Assembly (NCBI GenBank): GCA_049607205.1
Contig: JBMYWH010000004.1
Coordinates: 60,070-124,069, forward strand
Length of the DNA stretch: 64,000 nt
Source: JBELHR01 sp049607205
GTDB taxonomy: Bacteria > Bacteroidota > Bacteroidia > Flavobacteriales > Flavobacteriaceae
Direction: 5' to 3'
The number at the start of each line of letters is the position of its first letter. The first letter of the stretch is position 1. Under the pieces are notes generated by a model, which saw only the letters and a program-made list of their open reading frames with translations, searched no databases and had not been told where the DNA came from. Shown piece after piece: positions 34,476-42,834 of this stretch. A program made the position numbers and the translations under genes.

Positions 34476-35810
34476 TTGGATCCAGAACCCAGTCAATTTT
34501 TAGATGTCTTAATTTCCCTTCCATGGGGAGTGATTTTTAATACCCTAATCGTAGTCCTATTATTGTTTTGTTCTGCCTTAATTTCTGGGGCAGAAGTAGC
34601 TTTCTTTTCCTTAAACCAAAGTCAATTGGATCTATGCGAGGAGTCTAAGGACCCAAAACTTAATCTTGTTGCAAGTCTGATGATGAATCCCAAGAAGGTT
34701 TTGGCCACCATATTGGTGACTAACAATTTTGTAAACATCTTGATTGTACTTCTTTTTTCTAATTTGGGTAATTTTTATTTTGCTTCTATTACTCGAACTT
34801 TTGACCTATTCTTCTTTGATGTCTCGTTGAGGTTTTTATTAGAGGTTGTCTTGATTACTTTTTTAATTTTATTATTCGGTGAGGTGCTTCCTAAGGTATA
34901 TGCAACTAAGAATGCCGTGGGGTTTTCAAAAAGAATGGCACCTGTTTTGAAGGTTTTGATAAAACTAACCTACTTTATCTCCAGACCAATGATGGCTATG
35001 TCACAAACTATTGAGCATGGATTAGGAAAGAAACAAAGTGAACTTTCGGTAGAAAAACTTTCACAAGCTTTAGAGTTGACTTCTGATGGTGCTACAACAG
35101 AAAATGAGCAGAAAATATTAGAAGGAATAGTTAGTTTCGGGAATACTGAGACTATTGAGGTAATGAAACCAAGAATTGATATTAAAGCAATTAATGAAGA
35201 AGAATCTTATCAAGAGGTTTTAGCAAAGTTGGTTAAATATGGATATTCTAGAAATCCGGTTTATAGAGAATCTGTAGATAAGATTGTAGGGGTTTTATAT
35301 GCTAAAGATTTATTGCCCTATCTCAATAAAAATGAGTTTAATTGGCAGCGGTTGTTGAGGGAGCCATTTTTCGTTCCTGAGAATAAAAAATTAGATGACT
35401 TATTGACCGATTTTCAAGAAAAGAAAAATCACCTTGCTATTGTTGTTGATGAATATGGTGGAACTTCGGGTTTAGTTACACTTGAAGATGTTATTGAAGA
35501 AATTGTTGGAGATATCTCGGATGAATTTGATGACGATGATTTGGTTTATTCAAAACTGGATGATTTTAATTACGTATTTGAAGGTAAAATAACTTTAAAA
35601 GATTTCTATAAAATAGTTGAAGTGGATCAAGAGGTTTTTGAGGAGTCTCGTGGAGAAGCTGAGACCTTAGCTGGGTTTATTTTAGAGATTTCGGGTAAAT
35701 TTCCTAAAATCAAAGAACTCGTTAATTTTGGTGCATACAGGTTTGAAATAGAGGGTATGAGTAGAAATAGAATTACACAACTTAAATTTACACTTCCTAA
35801 AGATGTATAG
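34476..35810 (+). CDS. gldE: Gliding motility protein GldE (CNNM/CorC-type)
   Basis: 444 residues. A CNNM/DUF21 membrane domain (about 17-190) is followed by a CBS pair (about 205-330, VMKPRIDIKAIN and VDEYGGTSGLVTLEDVIEEIVG) and a CorC/HlyC transporter-associated domain (about 345-440). GldE is required or helpful for gliding and T9SS in F. johnsoniae and acts with GldD. The start is a TTG at 34476 giving MDPEPSQFL. The gene overlaps gldD by eight bases, and the context mutY-ssb-gldE-gldD confirms the assignment. Confidence 0.93.
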   Translation: MDPEPSQFLDVLISLPWGVIFNTLIVVLLLFCSALISGAEVAFFSLNQSQLDLCEESKDPKLNLVASLMMNPKKVLATILVTNNFVNILIVLLFSNLGNFYFASITRTFDLFFFDVSLRFLLEVVLITFLILLFGEVLPKVYATKNAVGFSKRMAPVLKVLIKLTYFISRPMMAMSQTIEHGLGKKQSELSVEKLSQALELTSDGATTENEQKILEGIVSFGNTETIEVMKPRIDIKAINEEESYQEVLAKLVKYGYSRNPVYRESVDKIVGVLYAKDLLPYLNKNEFNWQRLLREPFFVPENKKLDDLLTDFQEKKNHLAIVVDEYGGTSGLVTLEDVIEEIVGDISDEFDDDDLVYSKLDDFNYVFEGKITLKDFYKIVEVDQEVFEESRGEAETLAGFILEISGKFPKIKELVNFGAYRFEIEGMSRNRITQLKFTLPKDV

Positions 35811-36354
35811 ACTACTTGTTTTGTTATTCGTTTTGAGTTCCTGTGGTGGAGATTCTTCTGTGCAGCCTAAACCTTTAGGCTATTTAGGACTAGACTATGG
35901 GAAGCCTGAATACATCACTTCGGGAGTGAAAGACACCTATGAGTTTATGATGAATAAACAGGCTGTTTTTCAGAATTTGGAAAATGGTTGGGCTAAGATT
36001 AATTATCCTAAATTAAGAGCTAGTATCGATATTACTTATCGCCCGGTCGATGGTAATTTGAGGGCCCTTATGATGGAGTCTGAAAAGTTAACCTTTTCTC
36101 ATGCTGTAAAGGCGGATGAGATTAGTGCTCAGCCTTATGAGGACTTCGAGCGTGGCAATTATGGGAAAATATATGAGGTAAAAGGGAATGCAGCGACGAA
36201 TATACAATTCAATATAACTGATAGTACGGCTAATTTTCTAACGGCAAGTTTATACTTTAAAGTCACTCCAAATTTTGATTCTATAGAACCTGCAGTTAAA
36301 TATATCGAATCAGATATTAAGGTATTGATGGAGTCTCTTCGGTGGTCTCAATAG
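35803..36354 (+). CDS. gldD: Gliding motility lipoprotein GldD
   Basis: 183 residues with a lipoprotein signal (LFVLSSCGG, Cys14). The mature part has the GldD pattern: KPLGYLGLDYGKPEY, INYPKLRASIDITYRPV, YEVKGNAATNIQFNITDS. GldD is an essential gliding and T9SS component in F. johnsoniae, thought to sit in the envelope. Translation is coupled to gldE by an eight-base overlap. Its last 38 bases are antisense to the end of the HMA lipoprotein gene. Confidence 0.95.
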   Translation: MYRLLVLLFVLSSCGGDSSVQPKPLGYLGLDYGKPEYITSGVKDTYEFMMNKQAVFQNLENGWAKINYPKLRASIDITYRPVDGNLRALMMESEKLTFSHAVKADEISAQPYEDFERGNYGKIYEVKGNAATNIQFNITDSTANFLTASLYFKVTPNFDSIEPAVKYIESDIKVLMESLRWSQ

Positions 36355-36652
36355 ATTTAACCGTATATAAATCTCCTCCTGCAATTCCTTCTATAACTTG
36401 AACTAAATCTTCTTGACTTAGTCTGTTTTTATCATACTTGATTGTTCCAATGCTGTCTTGAAATATTACTTCAACAAAATCAACTCCATTTACTTTGATC
36501 AGTTTGGATTCAATCAGTTTTGCACATCCTATCTCACAGGTCATTCCTGAAATATTCACTTGAACCTCAGCAAGGTCCGGACTGGATGTTGGAGCTTGGT
36601 TTTGACAAGAGATTAGAAAAAGTCCAACTAAAAAACTAAAAAGATATTTCAT
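36317..36652 (-). CDS. Lipoprotein with heavy-metal-associated (HMA) domain
   Basis: 111 residues with a lipoprotein signal (GLFLISC, Cys16) and one HMA fold (VQVNISGMTCEIGCAKLIES). The metal-binding motif is CEIGC (CxxxC), not the classical CxxC, which may change metal preference or leave the domain mainly structural. It is likely attached to the inner or outer membrane, facing the periplasm. Its 3' end overlaps the end of gldD by 38 bases on the opposite strand. A copper-related role is only suggested by the family. Confidence 0.8.
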   Translation of the reverse strand: MKYLFSFLVGLFLISCQNQAPTSSPDLAEVQVNISGMTCEIGCAKLIESKLIKVNGVDFVEVIFQDSIGTIKYDKNRLSQEDLVQVIEGIAGGDLYTVKSIETTEETPSIP

Positions 36653-36667
36653 TTGATTGATTTTCTA

Positions 36668-36675
36668 CAAAAGTA
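36668..36675 (-). promoter_or_regulatory. -7 promoter element for the HMA lipoprotein
   Basis: Minus-strand TACTTTTG, a perfect TAnnTTTG, 15 bases before the ATG at 36652. Confidence 0.5.
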
Positions 36676-36719
36676 CAAAAGCAATTTAATATCTGATAAA
36701 AAAGTGTCATTTTCGCAAG

Positions 36720-37589
36720 ATGAAAATTAAGTGGTTGTATCTTATTGTCTTATCTCTGGTTTGGGGGAGTTCTTTTATTTTGATGAAAAAAGCCCTTTTA
36801 GGTTTAGGTCCAATTGAAATAGGAGCATTTCGGATTTTGATTACAGCTTTGTTTTTACTCATTGTAGGAGCAAAACGATTAAAGGAGATAAGTAAAACTC
36901 AGTGGAAGTATATTTTTATCACTGCCTTTTTGGGGACTTTTTTCCCTGCATTCTTCTTTGCATTGGCAATTGAAAATATAGATAGTTCAATTGCAGCGGT
37001 TCTGAATTCTTTGACTCCTTTAAATACATTGATTACAGGTGTTCTTTTTTTTGGGTTCGTTTTCAGACCGAAGGCCTTAATAGGTGTTTTACTCGGGTTA
37101 GTAGGAACATTGATATTAATCTTAAAGGGAGCATCCTTAAACCCAGGTCAAAATTATTGGTTTGCATTATATATTCTAGCCTCTACTTTAGGTTATGCTT
37201 TTAATGTAAATATCCTAAAGAGGTATTTAAGTGATTTAAACGCGCTGAGTATTACCTTAGGTAATTTCGTGGTGTTGATTATACCGGCCTTGGGGGTGTT
37301 GATTTATATTGATTTCTTTGAGGAATTTGAATTTGGTACTCCACAGATTGCTTCGTTTGGCTATTTGACTGTTCTGTCAGTGCTAGGAACGGGTGTTGCT
37401 AAGGTGATATTCAATCGATTGGTTCAGTTAGCGAGTCCTGTCTTCGCTTCTTCTGTGACCTATTTAATTCCAATTGTGGCATTGGTTTGGGGTTTTTTAG
37501 ATGGAGAACATTTAGCATTTGAACAACTAGCTGGGGCTTTAGTTATTTTATTAGGGGTCTATATTACCGGACGTTTTAATAAGGTTTAA
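36720..37589 (+). CDS. EamA/DMT family transporter
   Basis: 289 residues with ten predicted membrane helices arranged as two EamA repeats (SLVWGSSFILMKKALLGLGP at the start of the first; a second repeat from about 150). The family exports or exchanges small metabolites; the substrate cannot be predicted. A degenerate -7-like box (CATTTTCG) ends four bases before the ATG. Its stop overlaps the stop of the opposite-strand secreted protein by four bases (TTAA). Confidence 0.88.
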   Translation: MKIKWLYLIVLSLVWGSSFILMKKALLGLGPIEIGAFRILITALFLLIVGAKRLKEISKTQWKYIFITAFLGTFFPAFFFALAIENIDSSIAAVLNSLTPLNTLITGVLFFGFVFRPKALIGVLLGLVGTLILILKGASLNPGQNYWFALYILASTLGYAFNVNILKRYLSDLNALSITLGNFVVLIIPALGVLIYIDFFEEFEFGTPQIASFGYLTVLSVLGTGVAKVIFNRLVQLASPVFASSVTYLIPIVALVWGFLDGEHLAFEQLAGALVILLGVYITGRFNKV

Positions 37590-38278
37590 TTGAATTCTGA
37601 AGTCGGAATTTCAGTGTTGATGTTTACCGATTCTAATCTATAGGTAAGTTGGTTGTTTCCAGAACTAATTACTAAGGTGTTGGGGATGAGTATTCCTTGA
37701 TAGGCTCTGTAGTCTTGGTATTTTATAAGTTGCTTGTTCTTATTTCCGTTTACTATTTTTTGAGTTTCAGTTTGAAGTTTTAGATGAGTTTGCTTGTCGT
37801 AAAACGAGAAAGTAAATTCTGACATTTGAATTTTATAGACTTCGGTTAGATCTTCAAGTTGAGTGAGCCCCTTGTTGATTGCAGTTTCTTGAAAGTCTAG
37901 TTCAGGAAAAGGGCTAGAGGTTTGTTTTAAGTTCGAAAGTTCTACACCTTGTATAGACACGGTTCCATAAGGAGTAGTTTGAATTGCCTTTTCTCCGTCA
38001 AAACTAAGTTTGGAAAAAACTTGACCTTCGGCTATGGCTTGGATTAATTTTAGATTGGGGCTTTTCAGATCAGCCTCTAATTTTATACTCATTTTATCAG
38101 TGTCCGCAACATAAGTAGTTCTAAGTGTTTTGATGTTTAGGATGCTATCTTTATTGTAGATGGCGTCAAAATAGTCATTAAATATTGTGCGAGGAGGAAG
38201 TTCTTGACCAAAGCTATTCGTGTTTGTGATCAAGAGATAAGTAATTAAGAGTGTTTTTAATAAGCCGTTTTTCGTCAT
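37586..38278 (-). CDS. Secreted protein, possibly LolA-like fold
   Basis: 230 residues with a signal peptide (LLKTLLITYLLITNTNSFGQ). The body is a run of alternating beta-strands without cysteines and has a general resemblance to outer-membrane lipoprotein carrier-like proteins (TYVADTDKMSIKLEADLKSP, YQDYRAYQGILIPNTLVIS). The family is not certain. A TACCTTTA box (38284-38291) ends five bases before the ATG, which suggests a very short or missing leader. Confidence 0.65.
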   Translation of the reverse strand: MTKNGLLKTLLITYLLITNTNSFGQELPPRTIFNDYFDAIYNKDSILNIKTLRTTYVADTDKMSIKLEADLKSPNLKLIQAIAEGQVFSKLSFDGEKAIQTTPYGTVSIQGVELSNLKQTSSPFPELDFQETAINKGLTQLEDLTEVYKIQMSEFTFSFYDKQTHLKLQTETQKIVNGNKNKQLIKYQDYRAYQGILIPNTLVISSGNNQLTYRLESVNINTEIPTSEFN

Positions 38279-38301
38279 AAGAATAAAGGTATAAATAAAT
38301 G

Positions 38302-38331
38302 TTGGTACTTGATGAAAAATACGTATATTTG
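38302..38331 (+). promoter_or_regulatory. Promoter of the rplU-rpmA operon
   Basis: TTG (38302-38304), 19 bases, TATATTTG (38324-38331): an excellent Bacteroidota promoter. The leader before rplU is about 33 bases. Confidence 0.75.
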
Positions 38332-38369
38332 CAGTCGTTTTAAATGACGCTAAATTAAAATTATTAATT

Positions 38370-38741
38370 ATGTACGCAATCGTAGAGATAGCAGGGCAGC
38401 AATTTAAAGTTGCAAAAGACCAAAAAGTGTACGTTCACCGTTTGTCGGCTGAAGAGGGATCAAAAGTTGTTTTTGATAACGTTCTTTTAGTAGATAAAGC
38501 AGGGAAGGTAACAATCGGCGCCCCAGCTATAAAAGGAGCTAAAGTAAAAGCTACTGTTTTAGGTCACCTTAAGGGAGACAAAGTAATCGTTTTCAAGAAG
38601 AAAAGAAGAAAAGGTTACAAAGTGAAGAATGGTCACCGTCAGTATTTGACTGAAATTCAAATCAACGGAATCACGGTAAGTGCAGCAAAGAAAAAAGCAG
38701 CGCCTAAAAAAGAAGAAGTTTCTAAAGAAGAAGCTAAATAA
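38370..38741 (+). CDS. rplU: 50S ribosomal protein L21
   Basis: 123 residues: MYAIVEIAGQQFKVAKDQKV at the start and KVIVFKKKRRKGYKVKNGHR in the core are the L21 signatures. The tail is a Lys/Ala/Glu-rich extension (about 100-123) beyond the bacterial core. It binds 23S rRNA. It is co-transcribed with rpmA, with a hairpin in the gap. Confidence 0.97.
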   Translation: MYAIVEIAGQQFKVAKDQKVYVHRLSAEEGSKVVFDNVLLVDKAGKVTIGAPAIKGAKVKATVLGHLKGDKVIVFKKKRRKGYKVKNGHRQYLTEIQINGITVSAAKKKAAPKKEEVSKEEAK

Positions 38742-38757
38742 TTAAATTATTAACCCA

Positions 38758-38774
38758 AACTCGATAGTCGAGTT
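38758..38774 (+). promoter_or_regulatory. Hairpin between rplU and rpmA
   Basis: Perfect 7-bp stem AACTCGA / TCGAGTT with loop TAG, followed by three T, about 16 bases after the rplU stop and 16 bases before rpmA. It could be a weak attenuator, a processing site, or an mRNA-stabilising structure. Confidence 0.4.
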
Positions 38775-38790
38775 TTTAAAATCCTATATT

Positions 38791-39051
38791 ATGGCTCATA
38801 AGAAAGGTGTCGGAAGTTCGAAGAACGGTAGAGAATCAGAATCGAAACGACTTGGTGTTAAGATTTTTGGTGGTCAAGCTGCCTTAGCTGGAAATATCAT
38901 TGTTCGTCAGAGAGGAACAGCACACAACCCAGGTGAAAATGTTTACATGGGAAAAGATCATACTTTACATGCTAAAGTTGACGGTGTTGTTAAATTCACT
39001 AAAAAGAAAGACAACAGATCTTACGTATCTATTTTGCCGTTTGAGGCTTAA
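38791..39051 (+). CDS. rpmA: 50S ribosomal protein L27
   Basis: 86 residues starting MAHKKGVGSSKNGRESESKR, with the RGTAHNPGENVYMGKDHTL core. L27 sits near the peptidyl transferase centre. The N-terminus begins MAHKKG without the Firmicute leader that needs cleavage, so the mature end is close to the encoded one. It ends before a strong terminator. Confidence 0.97.
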   Translation: MAHKKGVGSSKNGRESESKRLGVKIFGGQAALAGNIIVRQRGTAHNPGENVYMGKDHTLHAKVDGVVKFTKKKDNRSYVSILPFEA

Positions 39052-39072
39052 GAATCGTTAAGACAAAAGAAT

Positions 39073-39103
39073 AAAACTCCCAATTGCTTGGGAGTTTTTT
39101 TTT
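39073..39103 (+). terminator. Rho-independent terminator after rpmA
   Basis: Stem AACTCCCA / TGGGAGTT with a 6-base loop and a run of T. It separates the ribosomal operon from the Moco locus. Confidence 0.88.
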
Positions 39104-39106
39104 GCT

Positions 39107-39114
39107 TAATTTCG
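39107..39114 (+). promoter_or_regulatory. Possible -7 element of the Moco operon
   Basis: TAATTTCG (one mismatch to TAnnTTTG) lies 19 bases before the Crp/Fnr ATG. It is the only promoter-like site between the rpmA terminator and the operon. The -33 region is not convincing. Confidence 0.35.
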
Positions 39115-39133
39115 AAATAAATAAAGCAGGTAA

Positions 39134-39784
39134 ATGAAGGCAGACAGTCCAGGTATAGAAAAGCTTAACGGGTATTTCTCATATGTTTTTGAGGAAGAAC
39201 TTATCAAAGAAATTAGTGAGGTAGGCCGTTATAACGTCATTCCAAAAGATAGTATTTTGGTTGATATAGGTGAAGTAATGGATTGTATACCGCTGTTGCT
39301 GGAAGGAGCGATTAAAATTGTTCGTGAAGATGAGCAAGGAGATGAGATTGTGCTCTATTTCTTGGAACGTGGTGATACTTGTGCGGTTTCATTTGGAACG
39401 GGATTGGCTCAAACAAAAAGTAAGATTCGTGGGATGACTGAAAAGGAATCAGAAATTGTCTTTGTTCCTTATGAGAAGTTAGACCAGTGGATGGTGAAGT
39501 ATGCTTCCTGGAGGCAGTTTATTTTAGAAAGTTATAATCTGAGGATGGGTGAGATGATCGATACTGTGGATACTTTAGCGTTTATGCAAATGGATCAGAG
39601 GTTGTTGAAATTCTTAAAAGATAAGGCTCAAATTATGAGGTCTGACGAGCTTGAGATGACTCATCAAGACTTAGCAATAGATATGAATACCTCTCGTGTA
39701 GTTGTTTCTAGAGTACTTAAGGCTCTTGAAAAACAAGGAGAATTGAGCTTGTCTCGTAATAATATTAAGTTATTAAAGCTTTAA
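39134..39784 (+). CDS. Crp/Fnr family transcriptional regulator
   Basis: 216 residues: a cyclic-nucleotide-binding-like beta-barrel (about 25-120, PLLLEGAIKIVREDEQGDE) and a C-terminal helix-turn-helix (about 175-205, LTHQDLAIDMNTSRVVVSRV-like; the sequence reads MTHQDLAIDMNTSRVVVSRV). Only two cysteines are seen (near 51 and 82) and none at the N-terminus, so the Fnr iron-sulfur cluster is unlikely. The next gene, moaA, begins one base after its stop, so it probably regulates or is regulated with the Moco operon; control by oxygen or nitrate state is inference. Confidence 0.9.
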   Translation: MKADSPGIEKLNGYFSYVFEEELIKEISEVGRYNVIPKDSILVDIGEVMDCIPLLLEGAIKIVREDEQGDEIVLYFLERGDTCAVSFGTGLAQTKSKIRGMTEKESEIVFVPYEKLDQWMVKYASWRQFILESYNLRMGEMIDTVDTLAFMQMDQRLLKFLKDKAQIMRSDELEMTHQDLAIDMNTSRVVVSRVLKALEKQGELSLSRNNIKLLKL

Positions 39785-39785
39785 G

Positions 39786-40790
39786 ATGAAAGATGTTTGG
39801 GGAAGAGAATTGACTTATTTGCGTCTTGCAATTACCGACCGTTGTAATTTAAGATGTAATTATTGTATGCCTGCTCAAGGGATAGAGCTTTCGCCGAAAC
39901 GTGATTTATTGAGTTTTGAAGAATATATAAAAATTGTAAAAAACTCTGTTTCCTTAGGAGTTAATAAAGTTCGAATCACTGGAGGGGAGCCACTTGTTCG
40001 CAAAGATGTTTTGAGTTTTTTTAGGCAGCTGTCACAAATTGAAGGGTTGAAATCATGGAATTTAACCACTAATGGTGTTTTGTTGGACCGGTATTTACCG
40101 GATCTTGAGAAGCTGGGAATTGACTCTGTTAATTTGAGTATGGACAGCCTTCAAGAGGATAGATTTCAGGCAATTACACGTCGTAATGATTTTAAACAAG
40201 TTAAAAGTAGTCTCTATGCTTTGATTGATAGTCCTGTGCGCTTGAAGTTAAATGTTGTTTTGATGGCCGATCAAAATACGGATGAAATTAAAGATTTCAT
40301 AGAACTTAGTCGTCTTCACGATTTAGAGCTTAGGTTTATAGAAGAAATGCCTTTTAATGGAGGAAGTCTGAAAGCTTCAAAAACACCTTGGTCCGCAAAA
40401 GATATAGTGGATGAGATTTATAGATTATATCCCAATGTTGAGGAATTAGGGAGAGGGGTTTCCGAAACGAGTTTTAACTATAGGTTAGCGGGCTCAAAAG
40501 GAAGCTTCGGGGTTATTCCAGCCTTTACTAGAAGTATCTGTAATGATTGTAATAGAATTCGAATAACCGCAAAGGGTGAGTTGAAAAACTGCCTGTACGA
40601 CAAAGGAGTTTATGATTTTAAACGTATCTTGAGGGATGCGAATCTTTCCTCTGTTGAGAAAGATATAATGATTAGGGAGGAGTTAAACAGACTTGTTAAA
40701 CTCAAACCTAAAGATGGTTTTGAAGCTGCTGAAGCAGCGTCTACTAATTCAGTTGGTTATAGGAAAAGTATGTCCCATATCGGAGGGTGA
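39786..40790 (+). CDS. moaA: GTP 3',8-cyclase (Moco step 1)
   Basis: 334 residues, a radical-SAM enzyme with the N-terminal cluster CNLRCNYC (Cys 20, 24, 27), the SAM GGEPL motif, and a C-terminal cluster pattern (ICNDCNRIRI, then a Cys in LKNCLYD). It ends in the conserved HIGG tail. With MoaC it converts GTP to cyclic pyranopterin monophosphate. It begins one base after the Crp/Fnr gene. Confidence 0.96.
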   Translation: MKDVWGRELTYLRLAITDRCNLRCNYCMPAQGIELSPKRDLLSFEEYIKIVKNSVSLGVNKVRITGGEPLVRKDVLSFFRQLSQIEGLKSWNLTTNGVLLDRYLPDLEKLGIDSVNLSMDSLQEDRFQAITRRNDFKQVKSSLYALIDSPVRLKLNVVLMADQNTDEIKDFIELSRLHDLELRFIEEMPFNGGSLKASKTPWSAKDIVDEIYRLYPNVEELGRGVSETSFNYRLAGSKGSFGVIPAFTRSICNDCNRIRITAKGELKNCLYDKGVYDFKRILRDANLSSVEKDIMIREELNRLVKLKPKDGFEAAEAASTNSVGYRKSMSHIGG

Positions 40791-40793
40791 TTT

Positions 40794-41162
40794 ATGAGAA
40801 AGTATTTTGTAGTATTCTGTTTGTTTGTGTGTTCTGGGATCCTTACCTGGTCCTATAATTTAGAACATGATAAGCTTTATGTTTTTATTTCAAGCTTGAT
40901 AAGTTTATCAATGATTAGCCTGTTTTTTTGGTGGCTTTTTAAGACAAGTTATGCCTTACTTGGGACTTTGTTGTCCTTAGTAGCCTTAGTGACTTGTTTT
41001 ATGTTAGGTTTATTCCTTTATAGAGATACTGCACTTGGCATTCCTATGGGAGGGATTACCTTTAGAGCTGCTGTATTCTGGTCACTTTATGAATTAGTTT
41101 TGATGGGTTTTTTCTTTATGTTGGTAAGAAATTTTATTAGAATATTTAAAAAATCTAAATAG
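40794..41162 (+). CDS. Small four-helix membrane protein in the Moco operon
   Basis: 122 residues, almost entirely hydrophobic, with about four membrane helices (near residues 4-20, 30-50, 55-75, 88-112) and a Lys/Arg-rich C-terminal end (NFIRIFKKSK). I recognise no family. It is translated between moaA (3-base gap) and moeA (shared base). A role in molybdate or electron transfer is possible but unsupported by any motif. Confidence 0.75.
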   Translation: MRKYFVVFCLFVCSGILTWSYNLEHDKLYVFISSLISLSMISLFFWWLFKTSYALLGTLLSLVALVTCFMLGLFLYRDTALGIPMGGITFRAAVFWSLYELVLMGFFFMLVRNFIRIFKKSK

Positions 41163-42349
41163 TGATTTCCTCTGAGCAAGCCCTTACTGTAGTTTTAGAA
41201 TCTGTGAAAAGTTATGGGCTGGAAACAGTTTCTGTTTTTGATTCTGTGAATCGAGTTTTGGCCGAGCCTGTTTGCGCAGATCGAGATTTTCCACCTTTCA
41301 ATCGCGTGGCGATGGACGGTGTGGCTATTCATTCTAAAGGGCTGTTAAATTCAGACTTAAAATTTAAAATTCAAGCCACTCAAGGAGCAGGGGAAAAAGC
41401 ATTGTCTTTAAAGGATTCTACTTATGCCATAGAGATAATGACCGGGGCTGTATTGCCTTCTGGTTGTGATTTAGTGATACCCTACGAGAGGTTGGAACTG
41501 AGAGAAAAGACTGTTGTTCTTGACTCGGATTCATGGGTTCCATGGAAAAATATACATAGACAAGGATCAGATCAGAAAAAAGGAAGTCTCTTGATAGAGA
41601 AAGGTACTTTAATTCGTTCTTCTCATATTTCTATATTGGCAACTGTTGGATTGACTAAGGTGTCTGTTGAAGCTTTACCTAAAATTGCAGTGGTTTCTAC
41701 CGGGGATGAATTAGTAGGTCTAGATATAGAGCCTTTGCCTCATCAAATTAGAATGAGTAATTCTATTTTTTTACAAACTGATTTAAGGTGTAGATATGGT
41801 GTTGAAGCAGACTTGTTTCATTTGAAGGATGACTTTGAGTATTTGAAAACTAAGGTTTCGGAGCTTCTAGATCTTTATGATGTATTGCTTTTTTCTGGAG
41901 GAGTTTCTATGGGTAAATTTGATTTTCTACCTAAGGTGTTTTCTTTGAATTCGGTGGAAGAGCATTTTCATAAAGTAGCGCAGAGACCCGGAAAACCTTT
42001 GTGGTTTGGTTCTGGGGAGGGTTCAGTGGTTTTTGGGTTTCCTGGAAACCCTATTTCAACATTTACCTGTTACCATTATTATTTCAGGAAGTGGTTAGAT
42101 GGTTGCTTGAATATCTCACAGAAAAAACAAAATGCGGTACTTTCAGAGGCTATAGACTTCAAGCCTGATCTGCGCTTGTTTCAACTGGTTTCTTTGGATA
42201 AATCAAATGGGGAAATCATGGCGAGTCTAATAAAAGGAAGTGGTTCTGGAGATTTGACAGTTTTTTCTAAGGCGGAAGGAATTTTGGTTTTGAATAGAGG
42301 GCAAGACCGTTATCCAGCGAATAATAATTATGAATTAATTGAAATCTAA
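41162..42349 (+). CDS. moeA: Molybdopterin molybdenumtransferase MoeA
   Basis: 395 residues. Landmarks are FPPFNRVAMDGVAI, the long beta insertion around 60-140, PKIAVVSTGDELVG, LLFSGGVSMGKFDFLPKVF (MoaB/Mog-like fold with substrate-binding loop) and VFGFPGNPISTFTCY. It inserts molybdate into adenylated molybdopterin. The start is a GTG at 41162 sharing its base with the previous stop (TAGTG). No mogA/moaB gene is seen in this window. Confidence 0.95.
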   Translation: MISSEQALTVVLESVKSYGLETVSVFDSVNRVLAEPVCADRDFPPFNRVAMDGVAIHSKGLLNSDLKFKIQATQGAGEKALSLKDSTYAIEIMTGAVLPSGCDLVIPYERLELREKTVVLDSDSWVPWKNIHRQGSDQKKGSLLIEKGTLIRSSHISILATVGLTKVSVEALPKIAVVSTGDELVGLDIEPLPHQIRMSNSIFLQTDLRCRYGVEADLFHLKDDFEYLKTKVSELLDLYDVLLFSGGVSMGKFDFLPKVFSLNSVEEHFHKVAQRPGKPLWFGSGEGSVVFGFPGNPISTFTCYHYYFRKWLDGCLNISQKKQNAVLSEAIDFKPDLRLFQLVSLDKSNGEIMASLIKGSGSGDLTVFSKAEGILVLNRGQDRYPANNNYELIEI

Positions 42350-42834
42350 TGAGTGATTTTTCACATATAAATAAATCTAACCAGCCTAAGATGGTGGATG
42401 TTGGACTGAAACAAGAGAGTCGTCGTGTGGCGAGAGCTCAGGCATTAATTAAAGTAAGTAATGAGCTGTATGAAGCTATTGAGAATTCGGCCTTAGGTAA
42501 TGAGTTTCACAGTGCAAAAGGTCCGGTCTTTCAAACGGCAATTATTGCGGGTATTCAAGGTGTTAAGCAATGTGCAAATTTGATACCGATGTGTCATCCT
42601 TTAGCAATTAGTGGGGTGGATATTAAGATTAATGCAGATAAGAATCAGGAGATAAAAATTATTTGTGAAGTTAAAGTAGAGGGTAAAACAGGTGTTGAAA
42701 TGGAGGCTCTTATGGGGGCGAATATAGCGGCACTTACTGTTTATGATATGTGTAAGGCAGTAGATCCTTATATGGTAGTTAGAGAGCTCAAGGTACTAGA
42801 AAAACAAGGAGGTAAAAGAGATTTTCAGCTATGA
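42349..42834 (+). CDS. moaC: Cyclic pyranopterin monophosphate synthase MoaC
   Basis: 161 residues: MVDVGLKQESRRVARAQA at the start, QCANLIPMCHPLAISGVDI with the catalytic His region, and GVEMEALMGANIAALTVYDMCKAVD with the active-site Lys. It is the partner of MoaA. It overlaps moeA by one base (TAATG) and the next gene by four (ATGA). Confidence 0.96.
   Translation: MSDFSHINKSNQPKMVDVGLKQESRRVARAQALIKVSNELYEAIENSALGNEFHSAKGPVFQTAIIAGIQGVKQCANLIPMCHPLAISGVDIKINADKNQEIKIICEVKVEGKTGVEMEALMGANIAALTVYDMCKAVDPYMVVRELKVLEKQGGKRDFQL

Noticed and set aside
39052..39133. Possible Moco riboswitch upstream of the Moco operon
   Set aside because: The gap is only 82 bases and contains the rpmA terminator; too short for the known Moco aptamer.
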